Shown here: positions 8,934 through 18,948 of the stretch, piece by piece
Position numbering within the stretch: position 1 is the first letter of the stretch
Layout: every line of letters begins with the position of its first letter
Source of the DNA: Arthrobacter hankyongi
Lineage (GTDB): Bacteria; Actinomycetota; Actinomycetes; Actinomycetales; Micrococcaceae
Reading direction: 5' to 3'
DNA length: 64,000 bases
Assembly: GCF_022012395.1 (NCBI RefSeq)
Contig: NZ_JAKLTQ010000002.1
Location: 1 to 64,000 of the forward strand
Position numbers and translations under genes: made by a program
The notes under the pieces: model-generated
The model's input: the letters and a program-made list of their open reading frames with translations, nothing else
What the model was told of the DNA's origin: nothing
Databases searched by the model: none

Positions 8934-9998
8934 ATGGACAACAGTGAACCGGAAGTGCTCCTTCGGCGGCCGGGCCGGCTCGGACACATCCTGCTCAACC
9001 GGCCGAAGGCGATCAATGCCCTGACCCACACCATGGTCAAGGAGATCCTCGCAGCCCTGAACGGCTGGGAGGCCGACGACGGCGTGGCCACCGTCCTGCT
9101 GACCGGCAGCGGGGAGCGCGGCCTGTGCGCCGGGGGCGACGTCGTGGCCATCTACCGGGATGCGCTCGCCGGCGGCGGCGCGACGGAGGCTTTCTGGGCG
9201 GATGAGTACACCCTGAACGCCCGGATCGCCGGCTATCCGAAACCGTACGTGGCCTTCATGGACGGACTGGTGCTCGGCGGCGGCGTGGGCCTTTCGGCCC
9301 ACGGTTCCGTGCGGATCGTCACCGAACGGACCCGGGTCGGGATGCCCGAGGTCGGCATCGGCTTCGTGCCGGACATCGGCGGAACCTGGCTGCTCTCCCG
9401 CGCGCCCGGGGAACTGGGCACCCATCTGGCCCTGACGGCAGGACAGGCCTCCGGCCCGGATGCCATCGCGCTCGGCCTGGCCGACTATTTTGTCGCCAGC
9501 GGCCAGTTGCCTGCGCTCGCAGCGGCACTGGAGGATGAACCCTCGGAAGTGGCGGTCCGCCGCTTTGCGGCCGCGGACGTGCCGCCGTCGCCCCTCGCCG
9601 GGCAGCGGGACTGGATCGACGCATGCTACGCCGGCGACAGCGTCGAGGAGATCCTCCGCCGGCTCCAGGCGCACCCGGCCCCGGCGGCACGCGAGGCCGC
9701 CGAAGCCATGCGGGCCAAGTCCCCGACGGCGCTGAAGGTGACCCTTGCAGCACTGCGTCGGGCCCGCACCCTCGGCAGCCTGGAGGAGGTGCTGGACCAG
9801 GAATACCGGGTCTCGCTGCGCTGCCTGGCCGGGACGGAGTTCCCCGAGGGGGTCCGGGCCCAGCTGGTCGACAAGGACCGCTCACCGCGCTGGGATCCGC
9901 CGGTGCTCGAGCAGGTTGCCACGGAACGGGTCGAGGCCTTCTTTGCCGGGCTGGGCCGGCGTGAACTGGGGCTCGCCCTGGCCCGCAGCCGGCCGTGA
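8934..9998 (+). CDS. 3-hydroxyisobutyryl-CoA hydrolase (enoyl-CoA hydratase/isomerase family)
   Basis: A 354-residue crotonase-fold protein. The length and the motif MPEVGIGFVPDIGG (137-150) mark the 3-hydroxyisobutyryl-CoA hydrolase branch. The oxyanion-hole motif LCAGGD spans 64-69 and the second motif GLVLGGGVGLS spans 111-121. Glu139 is the likely catalytic acid/base by family analogy. It frees 3-hydroxyisobutyrate from its CoA ester in valine breakdown; the next gene is the matching dehydrogenase, so the two catalyse consecutive steps. Confidence 0.88.
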   Translation: MDNSEPEVLLRRPGRLGHILLNRPKAINALTHTMVKEILAALNGWEADDGVATVLLTGSGERGLCAGGDVVAIYRDALAGGGATEAFWADEYTLNARIAGYPKPYVAFMDGLVLGGGVGLSAHGSVRIVTERTRVGMPEVGIGFVPDIGGTWLLSRAPGELGTHLALTAGQASGPDAIALGLADYFVASGQLPALAAALEDEPSEVAVRRFAAADVPPSPLAGQRDWIDACYAGDSVEEILRRLQAHPAPAAREAAEAMRAKSPTALKVTLAALRRARTLGSLEEVLDQEYRVSLRCLAGTEFPEGVRAQLVDKDRSPRWDPPVLEQVATERVEAFFAGLGRRELGLALARSRP

Positions 9999-10056
9999 TC
10001 CGCCGGTCCCACGGCCGGGAATCAGGCCGGAAACCAACTGGAAGGAGAGGGGCGTC

Positions 10057-10962
10057 ATGAGCACACGCATTGCCTTCATCGGGCTCGGCCACATGGGCGG
10101 GCCGATGGCCGCGAACCTGGCCAAGGCCGGTTACGCGGTCACCGGGTTCGACGTCGTTCCGGCGGCCAACGAGAGCGCCCGGCACAACGGCGTCGAAATC
10201 GCCGCGACCGCCGGGGCCGCAGCGGCCGGGGCCGCGGTCGTCATTACTATGCTGCAGACCGGCCGGCAGGTACTGGACGTCTTTTCGGGCACAGGCGGGG
10301 ACGGGCTGCTCGCTGCGGCGGCGCCGGGCACCCTGTTTCTGGAATGCTCCACCATCGCCGTGGACGATGCCAAGCAGGCGCACGCCGCCGCCGAGGCAGC
10401 CGGGCACCGCTGCCTGGACGCGCCGGTTTCCGGCGGGGTGGTCGGTGCGGTGGCCGGCACCCTGACCTTTATGGTCGGCGGCGCGGCGGCGGACTTCGAC
10501 GAGGCCGAGCCGATCCTGCAGGTGATGGGCAAGCGGATTGTCCACTGCGGCGGCGCCGGTGCCGGGCAGGCGGCCAAGGTGTGCAACAACATGATCCTGG
10601 GCGTGTCCATGATCGCCGTCTGCGAGGCCTTCGTGCTGGGGGAGAAGCTGGGCCTGGAGCACCAGACCCTGTTCGACGTGGCCTCGGCCGCTTCGGGGCA
10701 GTGCTGGGCGCTGACCACCAACTGCCCGGTCCCCGGTCCGGTGCCGGCCAGCCCGGCCAACCGGGACTACCAGCCCGGATTCGCCGGGGCCCTGATGGCC
10801 AAGGACCTCGGGCTGGCGCTCGAGGCCTTGGCCGCCACCGGCGTGAGTGCTGAGCTGGGCAGCCGGGCCGCGGAGATCTACCGCAGGTTCGCCGACGAGG
10901 GCGGGGCGGACCGGGACTTCTCGGCGATCATCAACCAGATCCGCGACCGTTCCGGGAGCTGA
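10057..10962 (+). CDS. mmsB: 3-hydroxyisobutyrate dehydrogenase
   Basis: A 301-residue NAD-dependent beta-hydroxyacid dehydrogenase. It has the Rossmann motif GLGHMGGPMA (9-18), the substrate motif DAPVSGG (121-127), and catalytic Lys174 in GAGQAAKVCNN. It oxidises 3-hydroxyisobutyrate to methylmalonate semialdehyde. ATG 10057 has GAAGGAGAGG just upstream. It follows the hydrolase gene by 58 bases. The rest of the valine pathway (acyl-CoA dehydrogenase, semialdehyde dehydrogenase) is not in this window. Confidence 0.9.
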   Translation: MSTRIAFIGLGHMGGPMAANLAKAGYAVTGFDVVPAANESARHNGVEIAATAGAAAAGAAVVITMLQTGRQVLDVFSGTGGDGLLAAAAPGTLFLECSTIAVDDAKQAHAAAEAAGHRCLDAPVSGGVVGAVAGTLTFMVGGAAADFDEAEPILQVMGKRIVHCGGAGAGQAAKVCNNMILGVSMIAVCEAFVLGEKLGLEHQTLFDVASAASGQCWALTTNCPVPGPVPASPANRDYQPGFAGALMAKDLGLALEALAATGVSAELGSRAAEIYRRFADEGGADRDFSAIINQIRDRSGS

Positions 10963-10970
10963 GGCCGCCG

Positions 10971-11047
10971 GCCCGGTGCCTTCCCGCCCACCATTGAAAT
11001 CCTGCCGTGGCGTTTGCGCAGGTCAGCGGCTTGCTTGAAGCGTAAAG
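10971..11047. repeat. intergenic repeat copy A (pairs with 20493-20569)
   Basis: This 77-base segment aligns without gaps to 20493-20569. The shared core is CCATTGAAA, then 22 less conserved bases, then GTCAGCG-N-CTTGCTTGAAG-NN-TAAAG. It contains a small hairpin (GCTT-gcttg-AAGC at 11029-11041). It lies between the convergent mmsB and lysE-type genes, outside any coding frame. Identity unknown; see findings. Confidence 0.7.
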
Positions 11048-11090
11048 ATGTACCGGGCGGCCCAAACAAGGGCGCGGCGGAACCGGGGTG

Positions 11091-11894
11091 TTATCGGACG
11101 ACGGCGAGCAGCTGGCGCGCGCTGTCGGCCAGCTCGGGCAGCTGCTCGGCCAGCAGCACCACGCCGAGGCCGATCATGATGACACCGCTGGCCAGCGTCA
11201 CCACACGCGCGGCCGCCGGACGTGAACGCAGCAGCCGGCGTGCGCCCAGCGCCACCCCGCTGTAGACCACGGCGGAGACGAGCATGTGGGCCAGGCCGAA
11301 CGCCCCGGTCTGCGCGGGGACCGGCAGCAGCGCGTTCGGGCTGATGAACTGGGGAATCAGGGCCAGATAGAGCAGCAGCGCCTTCGGGTTGGTGCCGCTG
11401 GTGCCCAGACCGCGCAGGTAGTTCCGCCGGTCCGCCGCTCGGTCGGCGCGGACAGCAGCCCCCTGTGCCGCGCCCTGCCCGGCCGGAACCAAAGCCTCCG
11501 CAGCCAGCGCCGGCTCCGCCGTCGTCGTTCCCGAGGCGCCGACCAGGGCCGGAACCCGTGCCGGCACGGCAGGCGCCGCGGACTGCTCGCCGGCATCGGC
11601 TGCGAACCGGGCGGCGCGCCAGGACCGGGCGGTGGAGATCCCGAGCCAGAGCAGGTAGCCCGCGCCGACGACGGTCAGCCAGGTCAGCAGCTGCGGCCGG
11701 CTCGCCACCAGGGCCGCCACGCCGGCCACCACCAGCAGGGTGTGCATGAGGTATCCGGTGCACAGCCCGGCGACGGCGGGGGCGACCCGGTGCCGGCCCA
11801 TGCCCGCGGCGATGCAGTAGGCCCAGTCGGCGCCCGGGGTGAAGGCCAGGGCGATGGAAACGGCGGCGAAACCGAGGATTGACTGGGGGTCCAT
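11091..11894 (-). CDS. LysE/RhtB family amino acid exporter
   Basis: A 267-residue inner-membrane exporter of the LysE superfamily. Family features: FTPGADWAYCIAAGMGRHRVAPAVAGLCTGY at the N-terminus, YLLWLGISTARSW, TNPKALLLYLALIPQF in the second half, and a closing hydrophobic helix. Typical members are about 205 residues; the excess is an Ala/Pro/Glu-rich hydrophilic loop at residues 92-158. ATG 11894 opens the first helix correctly. An Lrp-type regulator is divergent, the usual partner arrangement for amino-acid export. Confidence 0.88.
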   Translation of the reverse strand: MDPQSILGFAAVSIALAFTPGADWAYCIAAGMGRHRVAPAVAGLCTGYLMHTLLVVAGVAALVASRPQLLTWLTVVGAGYLLWLGISTARSWRAARFAADAGEQSAAPAVPARVPALVGASGTTTAEPALAAEALVPAGQGAAQGAAVRADRAADRRNYLRGLGTSGTNPKALLLYLALIPQFISPNALLPVPAQTGAFGLAHMLVSAVVYSGVALGARRLLRSRPAAARVVTLASGVIMIGLGVVLLAEQLPELADSARQLLAVVR

Positions 11895-11969
11895 GGGGGC
11901 TCCTGCTCGAATGGGGCTGGCAGATACCGCCAGCGTAGTGAAAACCGGTTGAAAAGTGCTGACCGATCT

Positions 11970-11993
11970 TCCCCTGATAACGGCAGGAGGGGA
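11970..11993. promoter_or_regulatory. inverted repeat in lysE-lrp divergent promoter
   Basis: TCCCCT (11970-11975) and AGGGGA (11988-11993) flank an AT-richer spacer between the divergent exporter and Lrp genes. The right arm also overlaps the GGAGGGG ribosome-binding region of the Lrp gene. It is a candidate self-operator; no footprint is implied. Confidence 0.35.
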
Positions 11994-12005
11994 TAAGATA
12001 TTTGC

Positions 12006-12455
12006 GTGATTGACGGGATTGACCGAACTATTTTGCGCAGGCTGCAGCATGACGGGCGAATGACCGCCACCGCGCTCGCCGCCGAGGTGGGCCTCACGGT
12101 GGCCCCGTGCCACCGCAGGCTGAAGGACCTCGAGTCCGCCGGTGTGATCCGCGGCTACCGGGCGGACATTGATCCGGGCAAGGTGGGGCTGGGGTTCGAG
12201 GCGCTGGTGTTCGTCACGCTCAAGGACCGGCAGAGCCTGGGGCCCTTCGAGGCTGCGGTGGGGCAGATCCCGCGGATCAGCGAGGCCCTGCGCCTGTTCG
12301 GCGAGCCGGACTTCCTGCTCAAGGTCATCGCCGAGGACCTGCCGTCCTACCAGCGGTTCTACGACGAGGTGCTGGTGGGGCTGCCCGGGGTGGAGAAGCT
12401 GAACTCGACGATCGTGATGAAGAACGTCAAAGGTGCCGGCGGCCTGCCGCTCTGA
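12006..12455 (+). CDS. Lrp/AsnC family transcriptional regulator
   Basis: A 149-residue feast/famine regulator. It starts with IDGIDRTILRRLQHDGRMTATALAAEVGLTVAPCHRRLKDLESAGVIRGYRADI, a classic Lrp helix-turn-helix, followed by the RAM ligand-binding domain with the GEPDFLLKVIAEDLPSYQRFYDEVL signature. Start GTG 12006 with GGAGG about 10 bases upstream. It is divergent from the LysE-type exporter and probably activates it in response to an amino acid. Confidence 0.92.
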   Translation: MIDGIDRTILRRLQHDGRMTATALAAEVGLTVAPCHRRLKDLESAGVIRGYRADIDPGKVGLGFEALVFVTLKDRQSLGPFEAAVGQIPRISEALRLFGEPDFLLKVIAEDLPSYQRFYDEVLVGLPGVEKLNSTIVMKNVKGAGGLPL

Positions 12456-12482
12456 GTGCGCAGTGGCAGCCGGTCGGGTGCC

Positions 12483-13331
12483 CTACGCCACCGTTGCCGG
12501 GCCCGCCGGCCGCTGCAGCTCAAGGGTCTCGGCCAGTTCGGCCAGCCGGTGCGCCCGCGCGGATTCGGCCGGCGTAAACGGCTCGCCCGGCCGGGAGAAC
12601 AGCAGCACGCCCTGCACGCTGGAGGGGATCTTGAGCACGGTCCCGTCCGCCGGCAGTTCCCTGCCGGCCGCTGCCGGATCCTCGAGGCAGCTGGCCGAGA
12701 GCAGTGCGGCGACGGCGTGCGGCAGTTCCGCCGGATTGCCCGCCAGCCGGGCCGCCAGGCCCAGGGCGTGGGTCTGGCCGTCGGCCAGGGCAACCGGCGT
12801 GGTGCGCCAGACCCGCGAGCTGCGGCCGCTGCCGGCCTCGAGCGCGTCCAGCAGGTCCCGCTCGGTCAGGCCGGCCGGCGCCGAGAGCACGAACTCGTCC
12901 AGCACCCCGCCGTCGACCGGATGGACGTTGATGCTCAGGATGTTCGCGTCCAGGCAGGACAGGGCGTGGGTGACCCGCTCGAGTGCGCCGGGCTGGTCCT
13001 TCACCACGGTCCGGACCCGCCACAGCGCGGGGGCGGCCTCGATCCGGTGCCGCCGGTGCAGCAGCGGTGCGTGCAGCCAGCGGCGCAGCAGCTTCGACGC
13101 CGAGGGCTCGGCCACCCAGATCGTCAGCACCGTGGCGGTGACCGTCAGGAGCGCCACCTTCAGCAGATAGGGCAGGTGGGCCTGGACGACGGCGGCGTGC
13201 ACCGCCAGTTCGATCGGCAGCATGGCGGCGATGTTCGCGGCGGTCAGCCGCCCCCGGGGCGGCTCGGGGGTCCGCCCGCAGCTGTCGCAGGTCAGCTCGG
13301 CAGGGGACTTTCGGCGGGGTGTCGGTCGCAT
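12483..13331 (-). CDS. ACT domain (amino-acid binding) protein
   Basis: A 282-residue protein with an ACT-like segment at roughly residues 105-175 (WRVRTVVKDQPGALERVTHALSCLDANILSINVHPVDGGVLDEFVLSAP). This is preceded by a hydrophobic stretch (about 45-75) that may be a membrane segment. The C-terminal half is acidic and not assigned. ACT domains bind amino acids and regulate enzymes or sense amino-acid levels. It lies beside the Lrp regulator and amino-acid exporter, which suggests an amino-acid-related role. The exact function is unknown. Confidence 0.78.
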   Translation of the reverse strand: MRPTPRRKSPAELTCDSCGRTPEPPRGRLTAANIAAMLPIELAVHAAVVQAHLPYLLKVALLTVTATVLTIWVAEPSASKLLRRWLHAPLLHRRHRIEAAPALWRVRTVVKDQPGALERVTHALSCLDANILSINVHPVDGGVLDEFVLSAPAGLTERDLLDALEAGSGRSSRVWRTTPVALADGQTHALGLAARLAGNPAELPHAVAALLSASCLEDPAAAGRELPADGTVLKIPSSVQGVLLFSRPGEPFTPAESARAHRLAELAETLELQRPAGPATVA

Positions 13332-13354
13332 GCTCCCAGCCTGCTCTGCCCCTG

Positions 13355-14980
13355 TTACGGAACGGTTGCGTCCGCGTCACGGCTGCGCAAAGCCTGGTCC
13401 GGAGCGGGATGGCCGTGAACGGGCCCAGCCGATTCTTTGGGCGAGGTCTGGTCCTGGACGATGCGCAGGGCGATCCAGAGGTCGGCCCGCAGCTGCGGTT
13501 CTTCCAGCGAGCGGCCCAGATGCTGCTCAATCAGGCCGAGCCGCTGGATCAGGGTGTTGCGGTGGATGCCCAGGTCGGCAGCGGTCTGGCGGCGGTTGCC
13601 GTTATGGGACAGGAAGGCCTGCAGCGTCGGCAGCAGCCGGGCGCCGGGCGAATCCGCGGCGTGCAGGGGCGCCAGCAGCCCGTCCGCGTAGGCCGTGGCC
13701 GTGTCCGCGGGCAGCAGTTGCGCGATGCCGGCTGAGACCAGTGAATCCCAGTAGACGGTGTGTGCGCTGCCGCCGGTGCGGGCCAGGGCTTCCCGGGCCT
13801 CGACGTCGCTCGTGCCGGCGTCGGCGAACGATTTCCGTCCGCCGACGCCGGTCCGGGCACCGCAGGAGTGCAGGAGGGCGGTCACCTGGCTGATCCGGCT
13901 GGCGGAGGCCTCGACCAGCAGTTGCAGGAAGGCCTCCTCCGCTCCGGCTGGTTCGACGGCCCCGATGAGCAGCCGGCGATGGGACTGCTGGATGAGCCCC
14001 TCGAGCCGGCGGGAGGCTTCCTCCAGCTGTGTCCGGGTGCCGCCGGCGCGCAGCACGCGCACCTGCTGGCTGGCGGACCGCCAGCGGGTTTCCCCGGCGA
14101 TGGACATCAGGGCGTTGCAGGAGCGCAGTTCGCCGTTCAGGGCCAGGGCCAGCGCGCCGGCACGGATCTTGCGGCGGATCATCGACTGCTCGGTGAGCCG
14201 TTCCGAGTGCAGCGACAGCAGGGCCACCGACGTCGTAATGGCACCCCGGGTGGCCCCGTCCAGCGGATGCGGGGAGATAACCGCCAGATAGCTGTGCGGG
14301 CTGGCGCGCAGGCCGAGTGGATGGATGACGGTGCTGCCCTCCGGGCCGGAGTCGCTGACGGAGCCGCGCATGCCGGCCGGTCGGATGCGGCCGACCAGGC
14401 CGGCCAAGCCGGCGGCGCGCGCGCCGGGCGGGAGCGGGCCGGATCCGAACTCCAGTTCGCCGTCGACGCCGAGGACGCCCACCCAGGCACCTGGAATCAG
14501 CGAGGCGAGCCGGCGGGTAATGCCGCTGCCGTCCGGCTCGGTGGCTGCTTTGGTCAGTGCGCGCTGGGTGGCCAGCATCGACTCGGCCGTCGCCCGTTCC
14601 TGGGCCACCTGCGAATTCGCCACCGCCTTGATGATGTCCAGGAACGGCGTCGCCTCCGGGACCGCGAAGAGGGTCAGCCCCGCCTGTTCCGCGGCGGCCA
14701 GCAGCCCGGCCGGGATGTCCGCGTGGGACAGCCCGACGCCGAAACCCAGCGCCACCACGCCGCGCCCGGACAGTCGGCGCACGTATGTGGTCCAGGCCGG
14801 CCCGTCCTGCGGGGCGTTGATGCCGGTGGTGAGCAGGATCTCGCCGCCGGTCAGGTAGGCGGTCGGATCCAGCAGTTCGCTCACGGCCACCCAGCGCACC
14901 TGCGCCTGCAGGTTTCCGGCCACCCGGGCATCCAATTTCAGGCGGCGCATGGCAAGGATCTGCTCGACGGTGATCACCAT
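13355..14980 (-). CDS. PucR family transcriptional regulator
   Basis: A 541-residue regulator (from ATG 14980). N-terminal PucR domain (VEQILAMRRLKLDARVAGN ... GGEILLTTG), a central GGDEF-like/CdaR middle region, and the PucR C-terminal helix-turn-helix (LLPTLQAFLSHNGNRRQTAADLGIHRNTLIQRLGLIEQHLGR). An in-frame ATG at 15025 is possible but adds non-family residues, and ATG 14980 lies directly at the inverted repeat between the divergent genes. It faces the glutamate dehydrogenase gene and probably controls it in response to nitrogen compounds. Confidence 0.88.
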   Translation of the reverse strand: MVITVEQILAMRRLKLDARVAGNLQAQVRWVAVSELLDPTAYLTGGEILLTTGINAPQDGPAWTTYVRRLSGRGVVALGFGVGLSHADIPAGLLAAAEQAGLTLFAVPEATPFLDIIKAVANSQVAQERATAESMLATQRALTKAATEPDGSGITRRLASLIPGAWVGVLGVDGELEFGSGPLPPGARAAGLAGLVGRIRPAGMRGSVSDSGPEGSTVIHPLGLRASPHSYLAVISPHPLDGATRGAITTSVALLSLHSERLTEQSMIRRKIRAGALALALNGELRSCNALMSIAGETRWRSASQQVRVLRAGGTRTQLEEASRRLEGLIQQSHRRLLIGAVEPAGAEEAFLQLLVEASASRISQVTALLHSCGARTGVGGRKSFADAGTSDVEAREALARTGGSAHTVYWDSLVSAGIAQLLPADTATAYADGLLAPLHAADSPGARLLPTLQAFLSHNGNRRQTAADLGIHRNTLIQRLGLIEQHLGRSLEEPQLRADLWIALRIVQDQTSPKESAGPVHGHPAPDQALRSRDADATVP

Positions 14981-14992
14981 GCAATATTTGCA
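14980..14992. promoter_or_regulatory. TGCAA-N3-TTGCA inverted repeat at PucR start
   Basis: TGCAATATTTGCA is a perfect 5-base inverted repeat that overlaps the presumed first codon of the PucR gene and faces the glutamate dehydrogenase gene. Its position suits an autorepression operator, or a misassigned start with the true promoter here. Confidence 0.4.
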
Positions 14993-15098
14993 CATTGGGG
15001 AGGTAAAAGTGTCAATACTGCCCATGGCCCTTCCGGTCCTGCGGATCTACGCTGGCCTTGTTGCGCACCGCACTCAGACTCGCAATGAAGGGAATGTC

Positions 15099-16379
<1,281 letters not shown>

Positions 16380-16399
16380 ACCCCACCCTCTGAAAACAG

Positions 16400-16461
16400 A
16401 AACTTGGGCGGGATAGATGCAGTAATCCGGATGGATAACAGCATCTATCCCGCCCAAGTTT
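16400..16461. terminator. bidirectional terminator with 21-bp perfect stem
   Basis: Perfect inverted repeat, arms 16400-16420 and 16441-16461, around a 20-base loop. The upstream arm begins AAACTTGGGCGGG and the downstream arm ends CCCGCCCAAGTTT. It lies between the convergent glutamate dehydrogenase and permease genes. The flanking A and T bases would give a U-tract on either strand. The arm length is unusual for a simple terminator. Confidence 0.75.
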
Positions 16462-16491
16462 TGAGCTGGGGGAGTTGCAGGAGAAGGTGCG

Positions 16492-18021
16492 CTACTCGTC
16501 CAGGTTCAGCACCGGGGTGCTGCGGCGCAGGGTTTCACCTTGGAAGAACTCCGGATGCCGGGCCCGCTGGACCAGCATGAGCACCACGCCCAGGCCGATC
16601 ACCCCGACGCCGATCAGGAACACCAGGCCGATGCCGCCGATTTCCGAACCGCTGCCGAAGGCGGGGTCGATGGAGTCCACGGACGTGGTGATGAAGGTGA
16701 CCACCAGCATGATGCCGCCCAGCAGCGGGGCCAGGAACTTCAGCACGATGTTGCGGGCGCCCGAGAAGGCCTCCCGGCGGAAGTACCACACGCAGGCCAG
16801 GGCCGTGATGCCGTAGTAGAAGCAGACCATCATGCCCAACGCGGTGATCGTGTCCGAGAGCACGCTGTCCGAGACGAAGCGCATGACCGCGTAGAACAGC
16901 CAGGCCGCGACGCCGGCCATCACGGTGGCGAAGCCAGGCGAGCGGAAACGCGGGTTGATCGAGGCATAGCGGGTGGGCAGCGCCTTGTAATGGCCCATCG
17001 CCAGCAGCGTGCGGGCCGGACCGACAAAGGTGGACTGCAGCGAGGCCGCCGAGCTGGAGAGCACGGCGAAGGACATCAGCAGGGCGAAGGGGCCCATCAC
17101 CGGCCCGGCCAGGGCGGCGAAGACGTTGTCCTGCGTTTCCTCGTTGCCCAGGCCCACCCCGGTCTCGCCGACACCGGCGAAACTGATGGCCGCGACCGCC
17201 ACCAGCAGGTAGACGGCGAGGATGATGATCACCGTCAGGGTGGCGGCCCGCCCCGGCGTGGTCTTCGACCCCTTGGTTTCCTCATTCATGGTCAGGGTGA
17301 CGTCCCAGCCCCAGAAGATGAAGATGGACAGCGAGATCCCGGCAGCGAAGGCGGTGAAGGAGCTGACCGCGAACGGGTTGAACCACTCCAGGCTGACCGG
17401 GGTGTGGTCGAAGGCGGTGCCGTTGCCGATGTGGAGGACGGCCGCGATGACGAACCACGCCAGCACCACCAGCTGGAAGCCGACCAGCACGTACTGGACC
17501 TTCTTGGTGGTCTGCATGCCACGGTAGGAAATCCAGGCGGCGATGACCATAAAGACCAGGCAGGTGAACACATTCAGCGGCTTGTTGTTCGTCAGGTCCG
17601 CCAGGGCAGGGTTCTGGAACAGCTGGCCGAGCATCAGGTAGAAGAAGTCCACCGCCACGCCGGCCAGGTTCGAGAGCACAATCACCGTGGCCGCCACCAG
17701 CCCCCAGCCGCCCATCCAGCCCACGTACGGGCCGAAGGCCTTGGTGGCCCAGGTGAAGGTGGTGCCGCTGTCCGGCATCGCATTGTTTAATTCGCGGTAG
17801 CCCAGGGCCACCAGCAGCATCGGGATGAAGCCGACGATGAAGATCGCCGGCAGCTGCACGCCGACCTCGCGGACCGTGGGGCCAAGAGCCCCGGTCAGGG
17901 TGTACGCCGGAGCGATGCAGGACAGCCCGATGGCGACTGCGCCGATCAGCCCGATGGAGTTCTCGCTCAGTCCCTTCCGGGAGAGCTCGTGCCCTTCGGA
18001 CACGTGGGTTGCGTCAGACAT
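16492..18021 (-). CDS. APC family amino acid/polyamine permease
   Basis: A 509-residue permease with about 12 hydrophobic segments. Its N-terminus GLIGAVAIGLSCIAPAYTLTGALGP is the APC-superfamily TM1 signature (sodium-free antiporter/symporter group). It is the last gene of the putrescine oxidase - universal stress protein unit: the stress-protein stop is 6 bases upstream of this start. Substrate inferred from the operon: putrescine or another amine. Gamma-aminobutyrate or an amino acid is equally possible. Confidence 0.87.
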   Translation of the reverse strand: MSDATHVSEGHELSRKGLSENSIGLIGAVAIGLSCIAPAYTLTGALGPTVREVGVQLPAIFIVGFIPMLLVALGYRELNNAMPDSGTTFTWATKAFGPYVGWMGGWGLVAATVIVLSNLAGVAVDFFYLMLGQLFQNPALADLTNNKPLNVFTCLVFMVIAAWISYRGMQTTKKVQYVLVGFQLVVLAWFVIAAVLHIGNGTAFDHTPVSLEWFNPFAVSSFTAFAAGISLSIFIFWGWDVTLTMNEETKGSKTTPGRAATLTVIIILAVYLLVAVAAISFAGVGETGVGLGNEETQDNVFAALAGPVMGPFALLMSFAVLSSSAASLQSTFVGPARTLLAMGHYKALPTRYASINPRFRSPGFATVMAGVAAWLFYAVMRFVSDSVLSDTITALGMMVCFYYGITALACVWYFRREAFSGARNIVLKFLAPLLGGIMLVVTFITTSVDSIDPAFGSGSEIGGIGLVFLIGVGVIGLGVVLMLVQRARHPEFFQGETLRRSTPVLNLDE

Positions 18022-18027
18022 AGGTTT

Positions 18028-18921
18028 CTAACCGTTCTTCCGTGCGGCGCCGTCGCCGCCACTGGGCGAGTAGTTCCGCGGCACCACGACCATGGGCACC
18101 GGGAGGGATCGCAGGATCTTGTTGGCTGTGCTCCCCAGGAACAGCCGGTTGTGCTGGGCCAGGCGGCTCGAACCGATCACGAGCAGCTCGTCCTCGTGCC
18201 ATTGAAGTTCCTCGACGGCGTCTTCGATGCTGTCGCCATGGGCGACCTCCACCGTGACCTCGTGCTCGGCCGGCAGCCGGGCCGCGGCCTCTTCCAGCAC
18301 GGTCCGGGCATGTGTCCTGGCCTGCTCGGTGGACGTTTCGCTCGCCGCGGCACCCTTGGCCCCGACGGCAACCAGGGAGATGAGCCGCAGCGGAATCCGC
18401 TGCCGGGCGGCGGCGTCGACGGCGGTCTCCAGCAGGTTGTCCGCGCCGGCCCGCGTGCCGACGGCGCAGGTGACGCGGCCCAGGCCCGGATGGGCCTGGT
18501 AGCCGCGCGGCGCGAGCGCTACCGGCACGGGGGAGGAATGCAGCAGGGCGCTGGCCACGGAGCCGATGCTGTAGCGGCCGAGCAGGCCGTGGCGGCCGGC
18601 GCCGATCACGATCATGCGGGCCTGCTCCTCCTCGGCCTCCTGGATCAGGCCTTCGGCGAAGGACTCGGCATAGCGGACGCTCGCCTCGGCGGGCAGCTGC
18701 CCGCCGACCAGGGCCAGGCCCTCCTTGAGCCACTCCTCGGCCTGCTCGGCGAGCAGTTCGTCGTAGCCGGGCTCGCTGGGCACGCGCGCCGCGGGCGGCT
18801 GGGCCTGCGGCAGGACCATGGTCAGGTCCAGTTCCCCGCCGGTGTGGGCGGCCAGGGTCGAGGCGAGGGCGACGGCGTCGCGGCCCCGCTCGTTGGCAAT
18901 GTAGCCGACGATGTAACGCAT
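18028..18921 (-). CDS. universal stress protein, two UspA domains
   Basis: A 297-residue tandem UspA protein. Each half carries the nucleotide-binding G-x-x-G-x9-G-S signature: GAGRHGLLGRYSIGSVASALL in the first, GSSRLAQHNRLFLGSTANKIL in the second. It lies between putrescine oxidase (27-base gap) and the permease (6-base gap), so it is co-transcribed with polyamine use. Many actinobacterial transporter operons carry such a gene; its partner here may be the permease. Confidence 0.88.
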   Translation of the reverse strand: MRYIVGYIANERGRDAVALASTLAAHTGGELDLTMVLPQAQPPAARVPSEPGYDELLAEQAEEWLKEGLALVGGQLPAEASVRYAESFAEGLIQEAEEEQARMIVIGAGRHGLLGRYSIGSVASALLHSSPVPVALAPRGYQAHPGLGRVTCAVGTRAGADNLLETAVDAAARQRIPLRLISLVAVGAKGAAASETSTEQARTHARTVLEEAAARLPAEHEVTVEVAHGDSIEDAVEELQWHEDELLVIGSSRLAQHNRLFLGSTANKILRSLPVPMVVVPRNYSPSGGDGAARKNG

Positions 18922-18948
18922 GGCTTGTTCCGCCTTCGGTAGTGGGTG

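Noticed and set aside
10971-11047. Repeat copy A as an attachment site of an integrated element
   Set aside because: The DNA between the two copies (11-20.5 kb) is ordinary core metabolism with no integrase, and the copies are diverged rather than identical.
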